Shown in pieces: positions 1 through 12,944 of a stretch of DNA of 64,000 nt. The DNA lies in assembly GCA_964057225.1 (NCBI GenBank), contig OZ059900.1:9372501-9436500 (forward strand), given 5' to 3'. How positions within the stretch are numbered: the stretch's first letter is position 1; every line of letters starts with the position of its first letter. Below the pieces are notes generated by a model. The model was not told where the DNA came from. It was given only the letters and a program-made list of their open reading frames with translations, and made no database searches. Source of the stretch: Auanema rhodensis (Eukaryota > Nematoda > Chromadorea > Rhabditida > Rhabditidae). The position numbers were made by a program, and so were the translations under genes.

Positions 1-469
1 ATATTTTTGATGATATTGAGCTTATTCCAAAATTTTAGTCATTTTCGTCAACTTCAAAAAGGGGGGTTCGTTACTCATCGCTTCAATATATAACTCTCAT
101 GAAAATGCCTTTATATCAATTGTCCAGCATTGTGCGCAACCAGAAACTACTTGTTCTTCAACATTTTCTTCAGGTTTTATCAGCAAATCGCATGATCATC
201 ATACCTTTTTCTAATTTCTGACCTAACTCTCATACATCTTTATTCTATTCATAACTTTTTGTTACATTCTGTTTCTTTTTCTGTTTATAATTACTAATTA
301 AATATATATTCACATGATAAATCAGTATAACACTCCCACTTATTCTCTCAAGTTTAGTTATACTGTTTGTGTGATTTCAGATATTTAGTTTAATTAACTA
401 GTACTTCGTTATAAAACTTCTTCTGCGTTCTTCTTTTCATTCACATTTTTTAGATTGAATATATTAGGC
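1..469. other. Upstream region without a recognisable gene
   Basis: AT-rich sequence with scattered stop codons in every frame; I see no coding exon, RNA gene or repeat. It contains the 5' flank of the ZP gene that starts at 470. A run of seven G residues is present near position 61. Confidence 0.5.
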
Positions 470-3400
470 ATGAGGTTAGCATTGACTATTCTGGCGATTA
501 GCCACTTGACATTGGTCGTAGCCGATATACTTGGAAATGGCATTGTCGGTACGTTTAATATGTTCTTTCAAATTGTAAACTGCTCTCCAAGTTGGAAAAT
601 TTTAATGCTTTTGTATCAATTGAGAACAAAGTAAAATCTTAACTTTCCACAATTTTCCTCAATCGTGTTTCAATGTCATTCATTTCTTTGTTCATGAAAT
701 GTGCAACTATTCTGAACATTAATCCAAGAAGATGGAGAAAAAAGTTATGTTTTCAAAATGAAAAGAGGAAAAAGAAATTAAATTGAGATCTCTGATCAAT
801 TCTTAAAAAATAAAATAAAATAATTACTAAATAAACTTATCTAAAAGTCTCAAAAAAGCTCAAATTGTTAAAATTGAACATTGGTCCCTCTCAAAAGCAT
901 CGCGTATTATATATCTAGTGCACCGCTGTTTATATCTTCCGGGCAAGCTTTTACCATCTATCTCTTTTTGTTTATCTTTATGATTAACATTAAATCTTTC
1001 ATTTAAGACAAAGATCAGTTTTAATATAAGAACTGTAATGTTTTAATAATCTTGCCTATATCAATCTCAGCTAGGCATTCAAGCTCACACTCTTTTTTGC
1101 CTTTTAATTATTTGAGAACACTTACACATATCAATTTAATGTTGATCATGTTAATCATCATTTCTTATATTTCTCATTATGTCATTTGTCTTATTTCCTT
1201 TTTTGCTTGTGTGTGACGGCATTCGATAGTTAATTTCCCATAAAAGCGCTCAATTACTTTATATATTTCGATGTCAATGCCACAAATGTCATTCGCTAAC
1301 TATAGAAGTGTTCAATCAAAGCATCATATCAAACTATTTTGTAATCAACATCATGCACAACGAATATCACACAGGTTTTTTTCTTCTTAGGTTTCCCAGA
1401 AAGAAGAATTATTATAGAAAACTGTCTCTTTCATTCAGCGATTGCAAGACTATTCAATAAAACATATGCTGTTCAAGTTTCTTAAGTAGCCTTTTATTGC
1501 TGTGTTAACTGATGGGGAAAAATATGAATAAACGAAAAAAAAACAGAAATTCATTCAGTTCAATCCCAGCTGTATAATCCGTCCCGTTTTGGAAATACGA
1601 GATTCAATCAGATATTAGCCCACAAAACAGGTTTATAGAGTTCTTGTACTACCACAAACGCATTTTTCTTTTCATTTTTCAGCGCATTGAATTTGAAAGT
1701 GCATTTTAACAGTAACATTAACTAAAAACAACATCCTTTGATAGAACGAGTAGAAAAGCTGCATGACAATGATCACAATGAATACAAATATAATCAACAA
1801 ATGGATTCAAGCTGCGGCATTAGCATTCAATCCGTTATATTCATTGTTTGAAAGTAAACTTTACGTTTTGAGATATGATATGAAAACTATTTTCCATAAT
1901 TCATTGAACAAATAGAAATCAATTTAATTTCATTTTCTCAACTTCAACATGTTTAAATAGGTGTTCAATTAACGTTAAATGAGCATCTTATCGTTAGAAA
2001 CGAATATCTCGTGTAAATATTCGGTATAACTGTTAAGCTGAGTGGCATCAAACAATTGTCAATCGCTTTATTATTTAGCAAACATAGATTTGTGATCATA
2101 ATTGTTTTTCTCTTACATCATTGCATGCACTTTTGAATGAGGATCTCTATTTTTCATTCGATTTGTAAAGCTTGATGATATTGATAAGCGAAATGCATAT
2201 AAGTTTAATCTTTTGCAGATGAGCCAAAAGTGGAATGTGGAGCAGATAGTTTGAATGTTGCTATTAACACTTTGGAGGCATTTGAAGGACATGTCTATGT
2301 TAAAGAACAATATGGGTAAGCTGTTTTTATTTGCATTTAAAATTCAAAATAATATACTAAACCCTAATGTTTGATAGAAATTTATTAAAATCATATTTAT
2401 AAATGTATATATATGTGTAGTCTATCAGATCATTAAATTTTTAATATCTGACAATTAGATGAATTGATGCAGTTTAAGCTTTAAATAGATTGATGCACAG
2501 GTGGGCAGAAAAGAGAGGATAAGCTGAGCACAAAGCTATCTGGTTACAATAATGAAACAAAATGCACAAAGAAGAAAGAGATACGGCTGTGAGCGCTGAG
2601 TTGAAAGAGATATCTCTCAGAAAATAATGTAAAAAATGAAATACAGATAAATATAATTCTAATTATATTATATAATTATTATAAATAATTGATCACATCC
2701 CCAATATTCAACAACATAAACTTATTGTTTAGCAAAGAATTGTGCCGTTCTTCCCCAACACTAATTAATTCTGTGAATTTAACAATTGACTATGAACAAT
2801 GTCAAGTGAAGAAAACTAGATTGGTAAGCAAATTATACTTCATAAATCACTTTTATTTCGTTTTTGTGAGAAAAAAAACTATACGTTTAATCTATGTTTA
2901 GGCCGAAGGAATTGAAATTTCAACCACAATTATTATCTCGTTTCACCCGGTATACTAACGTGAAGTAAAGTTATTTCTAATTATTCTGCTTATTATCAGA
3001 TGTTCCAAACTAAAGCTGACAGAACGTTTAATGTTGAGTGCTTCTACGCTGAATTGAAAAATAATGTGGAAAATGAATTGAAATTAGAGTAAGTAGCTAT
3101 AAATAGTCAAATAAACAATACAAATATAGTTTTAACTATAGAATAGTTTATATAAACATATACGTGTATATCTATATACAGAAGAAATTTTGATATAAAC
3201 AAGATTATATGAGCTAATTCAGGCTTAGTGATGAAGACAATTCTAAAGTTCTTCGTGGTGTTGGAGATAGAATCAAGTATAAATATTTAGTTGAGAAGTT
3301 TTTTTAAATTATGAAATTGCAGTGGATCACAATATTCAAATGTTTCATCAATTCTCCCCGAATGCAAATATGAGGTGATACTAGGCTTCCAATAAAATTT

Positions 3401-4275
3401 TTAAATATATCTATGCTAACTAGGTTCTAACAGCTAAAGATGGATCTCCAGTTACAGTTACAAAACTTGGGGAATCAGTTTATCATCGTTGGTCATGTGA
3501 TTATTCGGGAACAGGTCTTCTACTCATTCATATATTTGTGATCAACCGATTTTTTTCATATTTCAGAAAACTTTTGTGCTACTGTTCACACATGTTCGGT
3601 TCATGATGCCAATATGGTATCAGTTCTACTGTTGGACGAAAATGGTTGTGCAACAGACAAGTAATGACTTGATAATTTGGTGAAAAAAAATTTGTTTTTT
3701 ATAGATTTTTGCTGAACAATCTAGAATATACGTCTGATTTGGTTGGAGGACGTGAGGCTGATGTAAGCTGCTTTCTTATTTATTTCAGAACATACATGTA
3801 TAATTTGAAATAATTAAAGGTCTTCAAGTTTGCTGACCAAGCTATAATCTACTTCCAATGTTCGATTCGTTTGACATTGAAGAACAATGGAGTTTGCGAG
3901 GTTGGAATACAAATTACATGTGTTCTTTCTCAATATTACAGTTCAGCGTACATCTGATAATTGCCCAAGCCCGCTACGTGGCAAACGTTCTACTGACCAA
4001 GAGACTCAATCTGTTCGATCTCAGTTGCTCAATATTCTAGATTACAATGACCCTCACAGTAAGCTAAGATAATAGCAAGCTAACATTCATTAATTACTAT
4101 TCCAGTTGTGCTAATTGAGAAGCCAAAGGATATGACATGCATTACTACATCATTTTTCTTTGGCGGCATCTTCCTTTTAGCTACTTTGATCGTGATATCA
4201 ACTATATCTATTGCCATGTTCGTATGTCGTGCCTGCTCCAAAACATATGTTGTTAAAATGAATGATCTTGAATGA
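470..4275 (+). CDS. ZP-domain cuticlin-like membrane protein
   Basis: Thirteen exons: 470-548, 2219-2315, 2733-2823, 2902-2949, 3000-3088, 3223-3276, 3323-3374, 3424-3514, 3567-3660, 3705-3762, 3820-3900, 3947-4058, 4106-4275, giving 371 aa in frame. Seen: a signal peptide ([18 protein letters not shown]); a ZP module from about residue 33 ([22 protein letters not shown]) to about residue 280 ([25 protein letters not shown], regularly spaced cysteines); a furin-type RGKR at 289-292; and a transmembrane helix at about 330-353 with a short basic tail. Known of the family: nematode cuticlins and cuticlin-like proteins are secreted through the membrane, cut at the furin site and polymerise into cuticle or apical matrix. 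Intron 1 is 1.67 kb; most other introns are about 50-80 nt. The exact orthologue is not assigned. The exon 11/12 junction was chosen because only an acceptor at 3946 keeps frame. Confidence 0.88.
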
Positions 4276-7200
4276 TAATCCCTTTCTCTTCTAATACTCA
4301 AGTTTAGTCTGCTCACCCTTCATCTATGCAGAAAAAAAATCCTTTAATTTCTAATAATTTTCTCTATCAAGCATCAGGGCCAAAGCCGATTTAAAAAATA
4401 TGAAATAAATAAAAATTGACAATGACAAACTCTTCGTAAAAATATCTTGAAAAAGAAAAATTATAAAATGCCGAAGATTAATGTATAGAGCCAATATAAA
4501 TTTTAATTGTCACTCCATTTACGTATTCTTCTCTCACTAAAAACAAAAAATAATATGAATCTATGTAAACTACAACGATATTCTTCTAATATTGTTTGTA
4601 GTTTGATTCATTTTATACCTTATCTTTGGATCAGTCAGCATTTCTAACTGTGTTTTTACATGTTTTTTTGCTCTTTTATTCTTCGCTCAATTATAAATAT
4701 CATTCAGAAGATCTAAACTCAATAAAGCTTTGACTTGTATATTTGAATTGAGATATAAATATATAAAAAAAATGATTTTAGAGTATATTACACAAGGTGT
4801 TTAACACTCTATAGGATTACAGTATTAAAATCACGTGCCTACTCTATCATTGTGTGTATTCTGTCTTGCTGCCACTATTCTATTACTCTACATTCATTTA
4901 ATCAACCGATTGGCCTAGCTCTCGCATCCTATAGATATAGATATATGTATATTCTAACGATTTCTGGTTGAATATCAATCTCATTCTTATATGTTTCTCT
5001 TCTTCTCTCACTCATATAAAATCAAATTGTATTCGGCAATGCATCATTAAAATTATAACGCATATTTATAGTCAACAAAGTTGGTAATTAGAGACAAATG
5101 GTAGCAGTTTATGAGCATTTCATAAGCAAATTAGATCAAGCTCATTTAGACATATGATGTCGGATTACTAAATAACATTTTCATACCGATCTTATGCAAA
5201 ACATATACCATATATGTTATATACGCGTATATACGTGTATATAAAAATATATTTATATAGTTTATATATATATTTTTATCTCATTGTATGTATATATATA
5301 TATATTAAGATATTATTGAACGGCGAATGATGTTACGACAGATTCGAGTATCAGATATTAAGTCTTTGAAGATTAAATTAGTTTTCGAAACAGCTATATA
5401 AATGACTTGAACCACCCAAAAAGAATATAATGCATCTGTCATTCTTTATTTCATATTACCAGATATCATGTCAATATTCTATTGTATATTTGTTCTTTTT
5501 TCTTCTTCTTCTTTTTTTATTCTCCACGTGCATACAAGAAAACGATTTTTGATTGCAAAAGTGAATAACTTTTCCCATTAAGATTTTTTTTACAATCTCT
5601 TTAATATCTCGAAGTGCGTTCTTTTTTCATATCAATCATCTTTTTCTTTTCAAAAAAAATTATTAAATATCTGAATAATAGAGTCAGCATTAAAACGAAG
5701 TGATCATAGGCATATGTGTTCTATGAAAGCATTGTCGTCGTAATGCAAAACGACCTTTCTTTTAAAAACATCTCACAAACTACTTAAATTTAAAAAAAAA
5801 AAGTTTTAAAACATTACTACCTGTTATTCTGTCGAGTTTGTGTGGAGAAGAGACATAGTTTGATCGTTTAGTTTTTGTCCTATCTCTGTCATACTTTTGT
5901 TCATTTTAATTCTCTCATAACTGCCTAATAGATCTAGATTACTTCCTTCAAATCGATGATTTAAATAATTTTTTTTGTCAAATTATACGCAGCCAATTTC
6001 CAATTTTATTGTTCAGTTTGTATATATTGTAGAATTGAAAATGTGTATACATTTAAGCGTAGATGGTAAGCTTTATACATGTAAATAGAAAGTAAAAGGT
6101 GGAGAGATGGAACGGCAGAGAAAAAGGAAAATATTAGAAAGTGCAGAGAAAAGGGAAAATATAAGAAAAAAAAGAGAGGGATATAGAGAATGAAAGACAG
6201 GCGCAGAGAGACGGGTAACAGGCATCTAGGAAGATAGATAGAACGAGGAACATTTGGGCAGACAGAGATAGCTCGAAAAGAAGATCATATACATGAATAA
6301 GCAATAGATGGAAAATGATTCTCTCTCTATCTATCTCCCTCTCTCCATTTTTCTTTTGTTACCTCCGTCTTTCTCTTATTTGATATTATACTTTTAATAT
6401 ATTTTATCATTAATCCTATAAAAAATGTGGAATGATATGTTCATATAATTCAATATTTATGTATCAACTTCAGACTTCTCATATTCAAGTATCAATTATA
6501 AACGATTTTCAGCAATAGCATGCGATAATAGCTCATTAAGCCTCATAATATCATTTTACAATAAGTCAAGTAGTAGCGACATCGCTTATATTACAGTTTC
6601 GAGAAATTTTCAATTAATTTGTTATATATATCTATACGAGTATACTCAATTTACATTCATTATATATACACACACAATACCTCTGTGAGCTTTGACTAGC
6701 GTTGGCCATATGTGGAACAGACAGATAATACCAATCCGGCTCAGCTAATACTCTTACTCCGTAAGTTATTCTTTTACTCTTATTCAATACAAAAAAATAC
6801 TAAAAACTGTCCATAAACGAAGAAATACAAAAGTGCTCAATAAAATTCAATTTAATTTTGATTAAAGTAACAAATAGCCTATTAGCTATAAAACTCCTGT
6901 CCGGAATACTGAGTAATACCGTAATCCGTTAATTACCCCAAGTAAAATAAATGACACATTGATTCTAATTGTTGTTATAAATCAGTTTTTATTCTGCTGT
7001 CTTTAAAAACGAATAAAAAGAATTTAGTCGTTTTCGTCTTTCTCATCTTTTTTCGTTCACAGAAATTATTTCATCGACTTTATATGCTCTTTCAATTTAA
7101 TGTTTCTACATGATTGCCAGTGTGAATCTGTTAGGTCATTAACGGATAAGCAAAAGCTCAGTCGAATTTAGTATTGCGCTATTGAAATAGCTTCATAAGA

Positions 7201-9800
7201 ACATATTTGACGCCTCAGCAAGCAGCTTGTAGCTAAATACATAATCTGTGCATGTCTTGGCTGAGCATTATTCATTCGTTGCTAAAAGTTAAACATTTCA
7301 TTTGAATATGTTCTCCCCCCCCCCGCGAATATGATTTTTAGTTTCGTAACGGAAATTGCTTTGAAAATTAATTAATTTCAACAATATTTTAATAATTGAA
7401 TGGTTTTTGCATATGTCATTATTGATATGTTCCATGACGCCTCGTATTATTTATTGTTGATGCTCATTTTAGGCTCAAATATATAATATATTATAATATA
7501 AAAATTTATATATAAAAATAAATATCAATTCGCATATCAAAACAACCATTGTTTGTATTGTTTAGGCTCAAACTCCATACTATATTATTGTAATGATCAG
7601 ATTGGCTGCATGCCAAAACACATAGGTATATACGAATATGTTCGAATTTTGTGAACTTTGTACTATTATTGGAACTTAACTACATGCGTATCCTTAGGTT
7701 ACAGGTTGACCTACTAATGAACCATTTCATCATTCGGTGCTCGAGACAGACTGAGGCATAGTGATGAAATCTGACCCGGCTCCTATTTTTTTAGTACCGG
7801 TATATCTCTCAGCTTATTATATCTGTTTTATCTGTGCTACTCCGCTGGCTGCTCTCTTATGGCTCAGCCAGACATATTCTCAGATCATTTTTGTAACAGC
7901 TTTTTCTCCATTTCTCTTCATCTCTCAAACAGCTTGTGTCTTCTCCTCCCTCACCCCCGTCTGTTAACTATATGTGATAGCTGTCTCTGATTTCTCGTTT
8001 TACAATTGCCTTCTTCTTGTACCTCGTTCAGTATATTCTCACCAGCCATTACTATGGTCTGGTAAATGGATAGGTTTAACCTGTTTAATATCATCTTTTG
8101 ATATCTATCTTTTATATTCTATCATCCATTCGGCCATTTATCTCTCTGTTTGCCTCTTATCCTCATTTAATGTTATATTTTCACGTTCCAGTTTATGCAT
8201 TAAATTGCTCATCAATCTATGGTGTATAGGTGAATATCTTTTTTTTCAGTGCCTTTAGAAAGAAGATTGATCATACATCTGTATTTGCTACTTCCTTGTG
8301 AAGTGATAAGCTCGTGCCATTTCATATGTGCTTAACATTCTCTGTTATACTTGCGAACAGTCATTTATTATAATTTGCAGCTGAATCTCGAATGTAGCAT
8401 AGAATTGTATATGTCATATATCGCAATTACCGTAAAAGACTGGCTTATCAGTATATCACGAGATTAACTGATCATACTTTTAGATTAGCTAGCTGAATTT
8501 CCAATAATCATAACTTTACCTATTTCATAATCACCTGCCAGCTCTAATAATAGTTATATTCTTGGCAATTAGTCATTTCGGTGGCATGTTTGCCAATTTT
8601 AACATCACGTTTGAACATTATGCTTGGATTAAAATTACTTTTTGTTCAAATTTCATAGTGTTTAAGCTCATTCTCATATGGACGTCACATAATTTTGATA
8701 TTGCTTGATATGAATCTGACTCATCATTGCTCACTCACATCATTATCGTTCCAGTTCGAAAATTTAGTCAAACGAATGATTTTTTTAATCGCCAGTTCAT
8801 GCAAAAATATTGTTTTGTGAGTCAAATACTGATAAAGCTGACTGAGTATAAAGGAGGGGGGGGGGGCGTTCGGGAAGTTTTTTTTTCCTGCCAACAGCTT
8901 TGTCGATACACCTTCTCTAACTATAACGCATGAAAGCTGTTTCATAATAGGTTTTTGCAAGGAAAAAAAAACGAAAAATTTTTTCCATAAAAATCATTTT
9001 ACTCTTATCTTGTCAATTTGAATTCAAGGGATGCCAATTGCTTGCCACCAACTCTGACAACGGCTAAGCATTAACATCTTAGCATTATTGCCACTGCGAG
9101 CATGTAGTGTATTTCTACTAAAATATTTTATTCAAAGGTTATTTATTTATGAAATCGCAAATGTAATCTGGAATGTGTTTCATGTCTCCTTATCTCTCTC
9201 ACTCTCTCCACCCTTTTCTCATTTTTATTTTAGCCTCCCCTTTCTTTATTACTATTACTTTCACTTTTTATTAATTTTCTGTTTTCTCTAACTTTCACTT
9301 CATCTTTTTATTTTCATGTTAGTTTTTCTTCTGAGTATTCCCAGAGTTAACGTGTTCACTTTAAATCATCAAGAATATTTGAAATGTGTTATTTTTCAGG
9401 TTATCTTTCATGCATAAAAGTCGTAAACCATTTTACTTTGCGATACAAGTGTTTCCTCACCGTTATCATTATTGTTATCATGATTTAAATGGTTTAACTT
9501 TGTTGTTAGTCACAACGAGTAATTGAATTACTGAACTTTTCGATTATCATCTCATTTGCCTATGATATGTTTTTACTGTTCGTTACTTGGCATTATTTCC
9601 TAATAATTGTTCAATGTTTATCTTAGTTATCATATAGTTTCTCGCTCTTTCACACTATATTTGTCTTTTTTGTTTCGCCAACAACGGTTTTCATTCTTTC
9701 TTTCAATTTATTTCGCCATTATGTACTTCGTGATATTTATATTCTCTGCTAATATTATTTTTTTTCAATTTCAGTTGAAACTTGAACTCACCTAGCCAAG
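4276..9800. other. Gene-poor intergenic region
   Basis: About 5.5 kb with no exon chain that I can support. It holds an AT microsatellite at about 5215-5305, a purine-rich stretch at about 6090-6260, pyrimidine-rich CT runs near 6320-6365, a C10 tract at 7315-7324 and a G11 tract at 8856-8866. Short open frames at 7761-8258 have no family signature or convincing splice partners. Confidence 0.6.
5215..5305. repeat. AT-rich (TA)n microsatellite
   Basis: Interrupted TA dinucleotide runs (tatatatata with short CG/TG breaks) over about 90 bp in intergenic DNA. Confidence 0.7.
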
Positions 9801-10237
9801 ATGATTGACAAAACTTTCGAAAAGTCCGATGAAGAGTACAGTCATAGCGTCGATGAACAAAACTGGGCTGTGCACGATAATTTTCTTAAAACCCAATTGT
9901 GGAAATTTATGGTTCGTTTTTCTAACATCTTATCATTCATCTATATGTGTATTTTTTGCAGCTTCAACGCGCTCGTGAACGCAATAGTACGAACCCTGCA
10001 GAAGATGCTAGAAAAGAAATAGAAGAACATTATCGAGCTGGCATGGCAGGAATGATTCCTCCTCACCTAAAGAGTCCTCACAACAAGTACAACAAGTCGC
10101 CTAAGCAACCATCTACTGACTCATCTGCTCGCGATCCAATGATAATTCAAAGAGAAGAATGCACGTTGGGCTCTGAAAATAGTTCAACTGTTAATTTCAA
10201 ACGCAACGAAGATGGTGATGACGCTACTGCTCTCTAA
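9801..10237 (+). CDS. Small unrecognised two-exon protein
   Basis: Exons 9801-9911 and 9962-10237 join in frame to 128 aa. The start was chosen because an acceptor (TTTCAATTTCAG) lies 26 nt upstream with no coding exon before it, which fits a trans-spliced 5' end. The protein is hydrophilic, without signal peptide or membrane segment. It has an acidic N-terminus (MIDKTFEKSDEEYSHSVDEQ), a central charged helix-like part (LWKFM-LQRARERN, EDARKEIEEHYRAGMAG), then a Pro/Ser-rich disordered part (IPPHLKSPHNKYNKSPKQPS) and an acidic end. I do not recognise a family. Two compatible exons, good splice signals and uninterrupted frame across the intron support a real gene; function is unknown. Confidence 0.6.
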
Positions 10238-10485
10238 ACTTTACTAGCTGACGGTGAATAATTACAATACAGCGTACGCAGCTGTTTTTTCTCTTCCCGA
10301 AACGGTTTCGGTTTAGAGTTGATTCTTTCATAATTATCATAATCAAAAGTATTCATTATAAAAAAGCATTTTAAAACTATGCCATTTTCCATTCTTCTCT
10401 ACGTTCCCTAACAGCAATTTGTTTTGCTTTAAAATGTTCCTTCAAGCTTTGAGGATCTGTATTCGGGATCTCTTTCCAGATGGTC

Positions 10486-10487
<2 letters not shown>

Positions 10488-10517
<30 letters not shown>
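10488..10517. repeat. TA/TG microsatellite
   Basis: A (TA)n run passes directly into a (TG)n run. Confidence 0.75.
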
Positions 10518-12794
10518 TATACTGTTTTTTGACTCCTACATAGCTCTATAGATTTTTCTCTTTACAACTTTATGTTTTCATGTAATTTATCAGGTTGAAC
10601 TAATAAACCATTTGTTGATAGCGCTCGAGTCTTTATTTCTCCTTCACATGTTATCAGAAACGAGGTGTGGCTTTAGCTATGAAACACATTTGTAGTTAAA
10701 AAATGAGAGCTGGAAGAAAATTATTTTATTTTCATTATTATTAAAGTGTCTTGTCTTTGTAAACAATGATTAATAAAGTCAATATGATTTTTGAATCAAC
10801 GTTATCTTAGACAGGACGGCTCTATTGCGTTGCGTAACTAACTGATATATGTATATATAGATATATATCATGTTTACAAGACATGATACTTAGAAAATGA
10901 CAAAGAATAGTCAATACATCAGAAAATTTGATAGCTTAAAGCACATTTGCTATTGAAAAATTTGATTTTTGATGTTTAAAATGGACTGTAGTTAAATGTT
11001 TCCTCATTTGTTCTATTTATTTTAACAAATATGCTTCCTCAACTATACCTTTATCAAATTTTATGAGTTTAAAACGTTTTAGTTTGCTATAGTTCACGAA
11101 AGTGGAAACAATTTTCAAAGTAAGTCAATAAACTATTGATTGCGGCAAGAATTAGACCCATTTTCAAAAGTGCAGATTGCCTAGTTTAGCAGTTAAGTAT
11201 TTCATTTTGCGTTCAATAAAACAACCTATATCCTTAATCCCGTTGTAATAGCGGAGATATAACACAATACATCATATCTAGGTGTCTCATTAATCTTTAT
11301 GAAATGATACGACTTTAGCAGAATGAAAAAAATGAAAGTCAAAAGTCTAAAGTTACAGTCGATTAATCTTTATAATAAGAAAAGACTTTTAGTTATTTTA
11401 AATATAATATAAAATAAAAACATTTATTATATTCATTTATTATTTATATTTTATATATTTTATATGGGGGAATTCATAAATACCAACTATCACAATAAGA
11501 TATAAACTAAAATCAATATGGCATAACATAATCGAAAGGTTGCATTCATCAAGTATTTGCAATAAATGCTCATATGGGCAAAGCGTTCAGTTTCCACGGT
11601 TACAACGCATCGATGCCCCAGTTTTCCATGAACTATAGAGAGTGTGAAGATACTATTTGAAATTGCATGTTGAAAATATACATTTTAGTTCATAAACATT
11701 CTCCACGTGAATGCTTCATTTCCTGTTCAGTTTTGTTAATTTTCATGTGATAAGCAGAAGAAACAATAGCATTTTCATGAAATATCACCAAAATATCAAA
11801 GAAATTAAAAGAAAAAATTATTCTAATCAACATAATAATAACTTTTACGTCTCGTTATTTCAATATTCGTGTGAATTGTTGTTAATCGTACACATATTAT
11901 CAAATCTCCCCTTTATTATATTAATCTTAATATAAATATCATGCTAAAATATCTCACATATAATCTCTTATTTATCTGAAAACCTTGTTTTCATATTTTT
12001 GAAGCCCATGACTTATACTCAAACACTCATTCTTGCCAATTTTCCCGCGCTAATTGCTGGTTGTACGGCTTTGACTGCGGCAGGACATTGGTAGCAATTC
12101 ACCTCAAGACGGTGTTATTCAAAGGCTCAAGGGAGGAAGTTGCCATTGTCTCTCACGGTCTGTCTGTCGTTCTCATACTATTTTCCTGCATATTTTCTTC
12201 ACTCCCATATCTACCTTCTGTCTGTCCACTTTGTGGTCTAGCCGTGTTTATGAGGCTGAGCTTGCTCATACTCACGCAATACACACTTCCGTCCTCAATC
12301 AGCTGGCTATGCCGTCGTTATGGCGAACTCATTTGTCCTTGTTTAGCCGTATATACAGCATATGGATTATAGCTTAGTTAATGCTCAGCATAAAACATAT
12401 AAAATCTTATAATATCATGTATGATAGTTATGAATAAGAAAATCGGTTTCTTTTTTATATTTTATTATTTCACTACATTGTATGTATATATTATAATTAT
12501 ATAATTAACTATATTCTATTTAACGTCGTATTTGCTTTATAATTCGCATGGTATTGAGAATTATGATGAAAGACATATAGCGATTAATGAGATATTATTA
12601 GATAATATACTAGGTCGAGAGGTAATGTTAAAAAAGACCAGCAGATGTCTTTATTTCAGACAGATGTTTAATAGTTTCGTTGCTGAAAATGCTCCACTAG
12701 CGTACGGTTCTTTTCTTTTAATAATTTTTATTTATTTTTCATAGCATTTTTATGTATTTGAATGAATTTGAGTTATTATTTTTGTGTGAACATT

Positions 12795-12818
12795 GGGGGG
12801 GGGGGGGAGAGAGGGGGG
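12795..12818 (+). repeat. G-tract (G13, then G6)
   Basis: Thirteen consecutive G, a short AGAGA, then six G. It lies about 130 bp upstream of the IFT54 start codon. Runs of this kind can form G-quadruplexes; here this is only inference. Confidence 0.75.
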
Positions 12819-12873
12819 TTTGCAGTAATTTTGAAGGAAAAGTCGATATACCTAACTGATCCTTTTCTTCCTC

Positions 12874-12887
12874 GTTGCTATGTAATT
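12874..12887 (+). promoter_or_regulatory. Possible degenerate X-box upstream of IFT54
   Basis: GTTGCT-AT-GTAATT, ending about 57 bp before the ATG. The first half and AT spacer fit the RFX/DAF-19 X-box pattern and the position is typical for nematode ciliary genes, but the second half matches poorly (GTAATT instead of RRNAAC). Candidate only. Confidence 0.2.
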
Positions 12888-12944
12888 CTTATATTTTTTT
12901 ACATTTTTTTTACATGTTTAGACTATTTATATTATTTAGATCTC

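Larger units (their letters stand above)
10238..12944. other. Intergenic region, no supported gene
   Basis: About 2.7 kb, AT-rich. Contains a TA/TG microsatellite at about 10488-10517 and a G13 tract with a second G6 run at 12795-12818. Open frames at 12061-12372 and 12532-12744 lack recognisable domains and I could not chain them to other exons. The last roughly 100 bp form the 5' flank of the IFT54 gene. Confidence 0.55.

Noticed and set aside
7761-8258. Two open frames of 68 and 94 aa on the plus strand
   Set aside because: Hydrophobic low-complexity translation of T-rich DNA, no domain, no partner exons; an ATG-initiated gene is not supported.
12061-12372. 103-codon open frame with many cysteines and leucines
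   Set aside because: No recognised motif and no splice-compatible neighbour; composition like other non-coding pyrimidine-rich DNA here.
12532-12744. 70-codon open frame upstream of IFT54, considered as an extra 5' exon
   Set aside because: IFT54 proteins begin at the KPPLTEKLLxKPPF domain, which the chosen first exon already contains, and a trans-splice-like acceptor sits just before its ATG.
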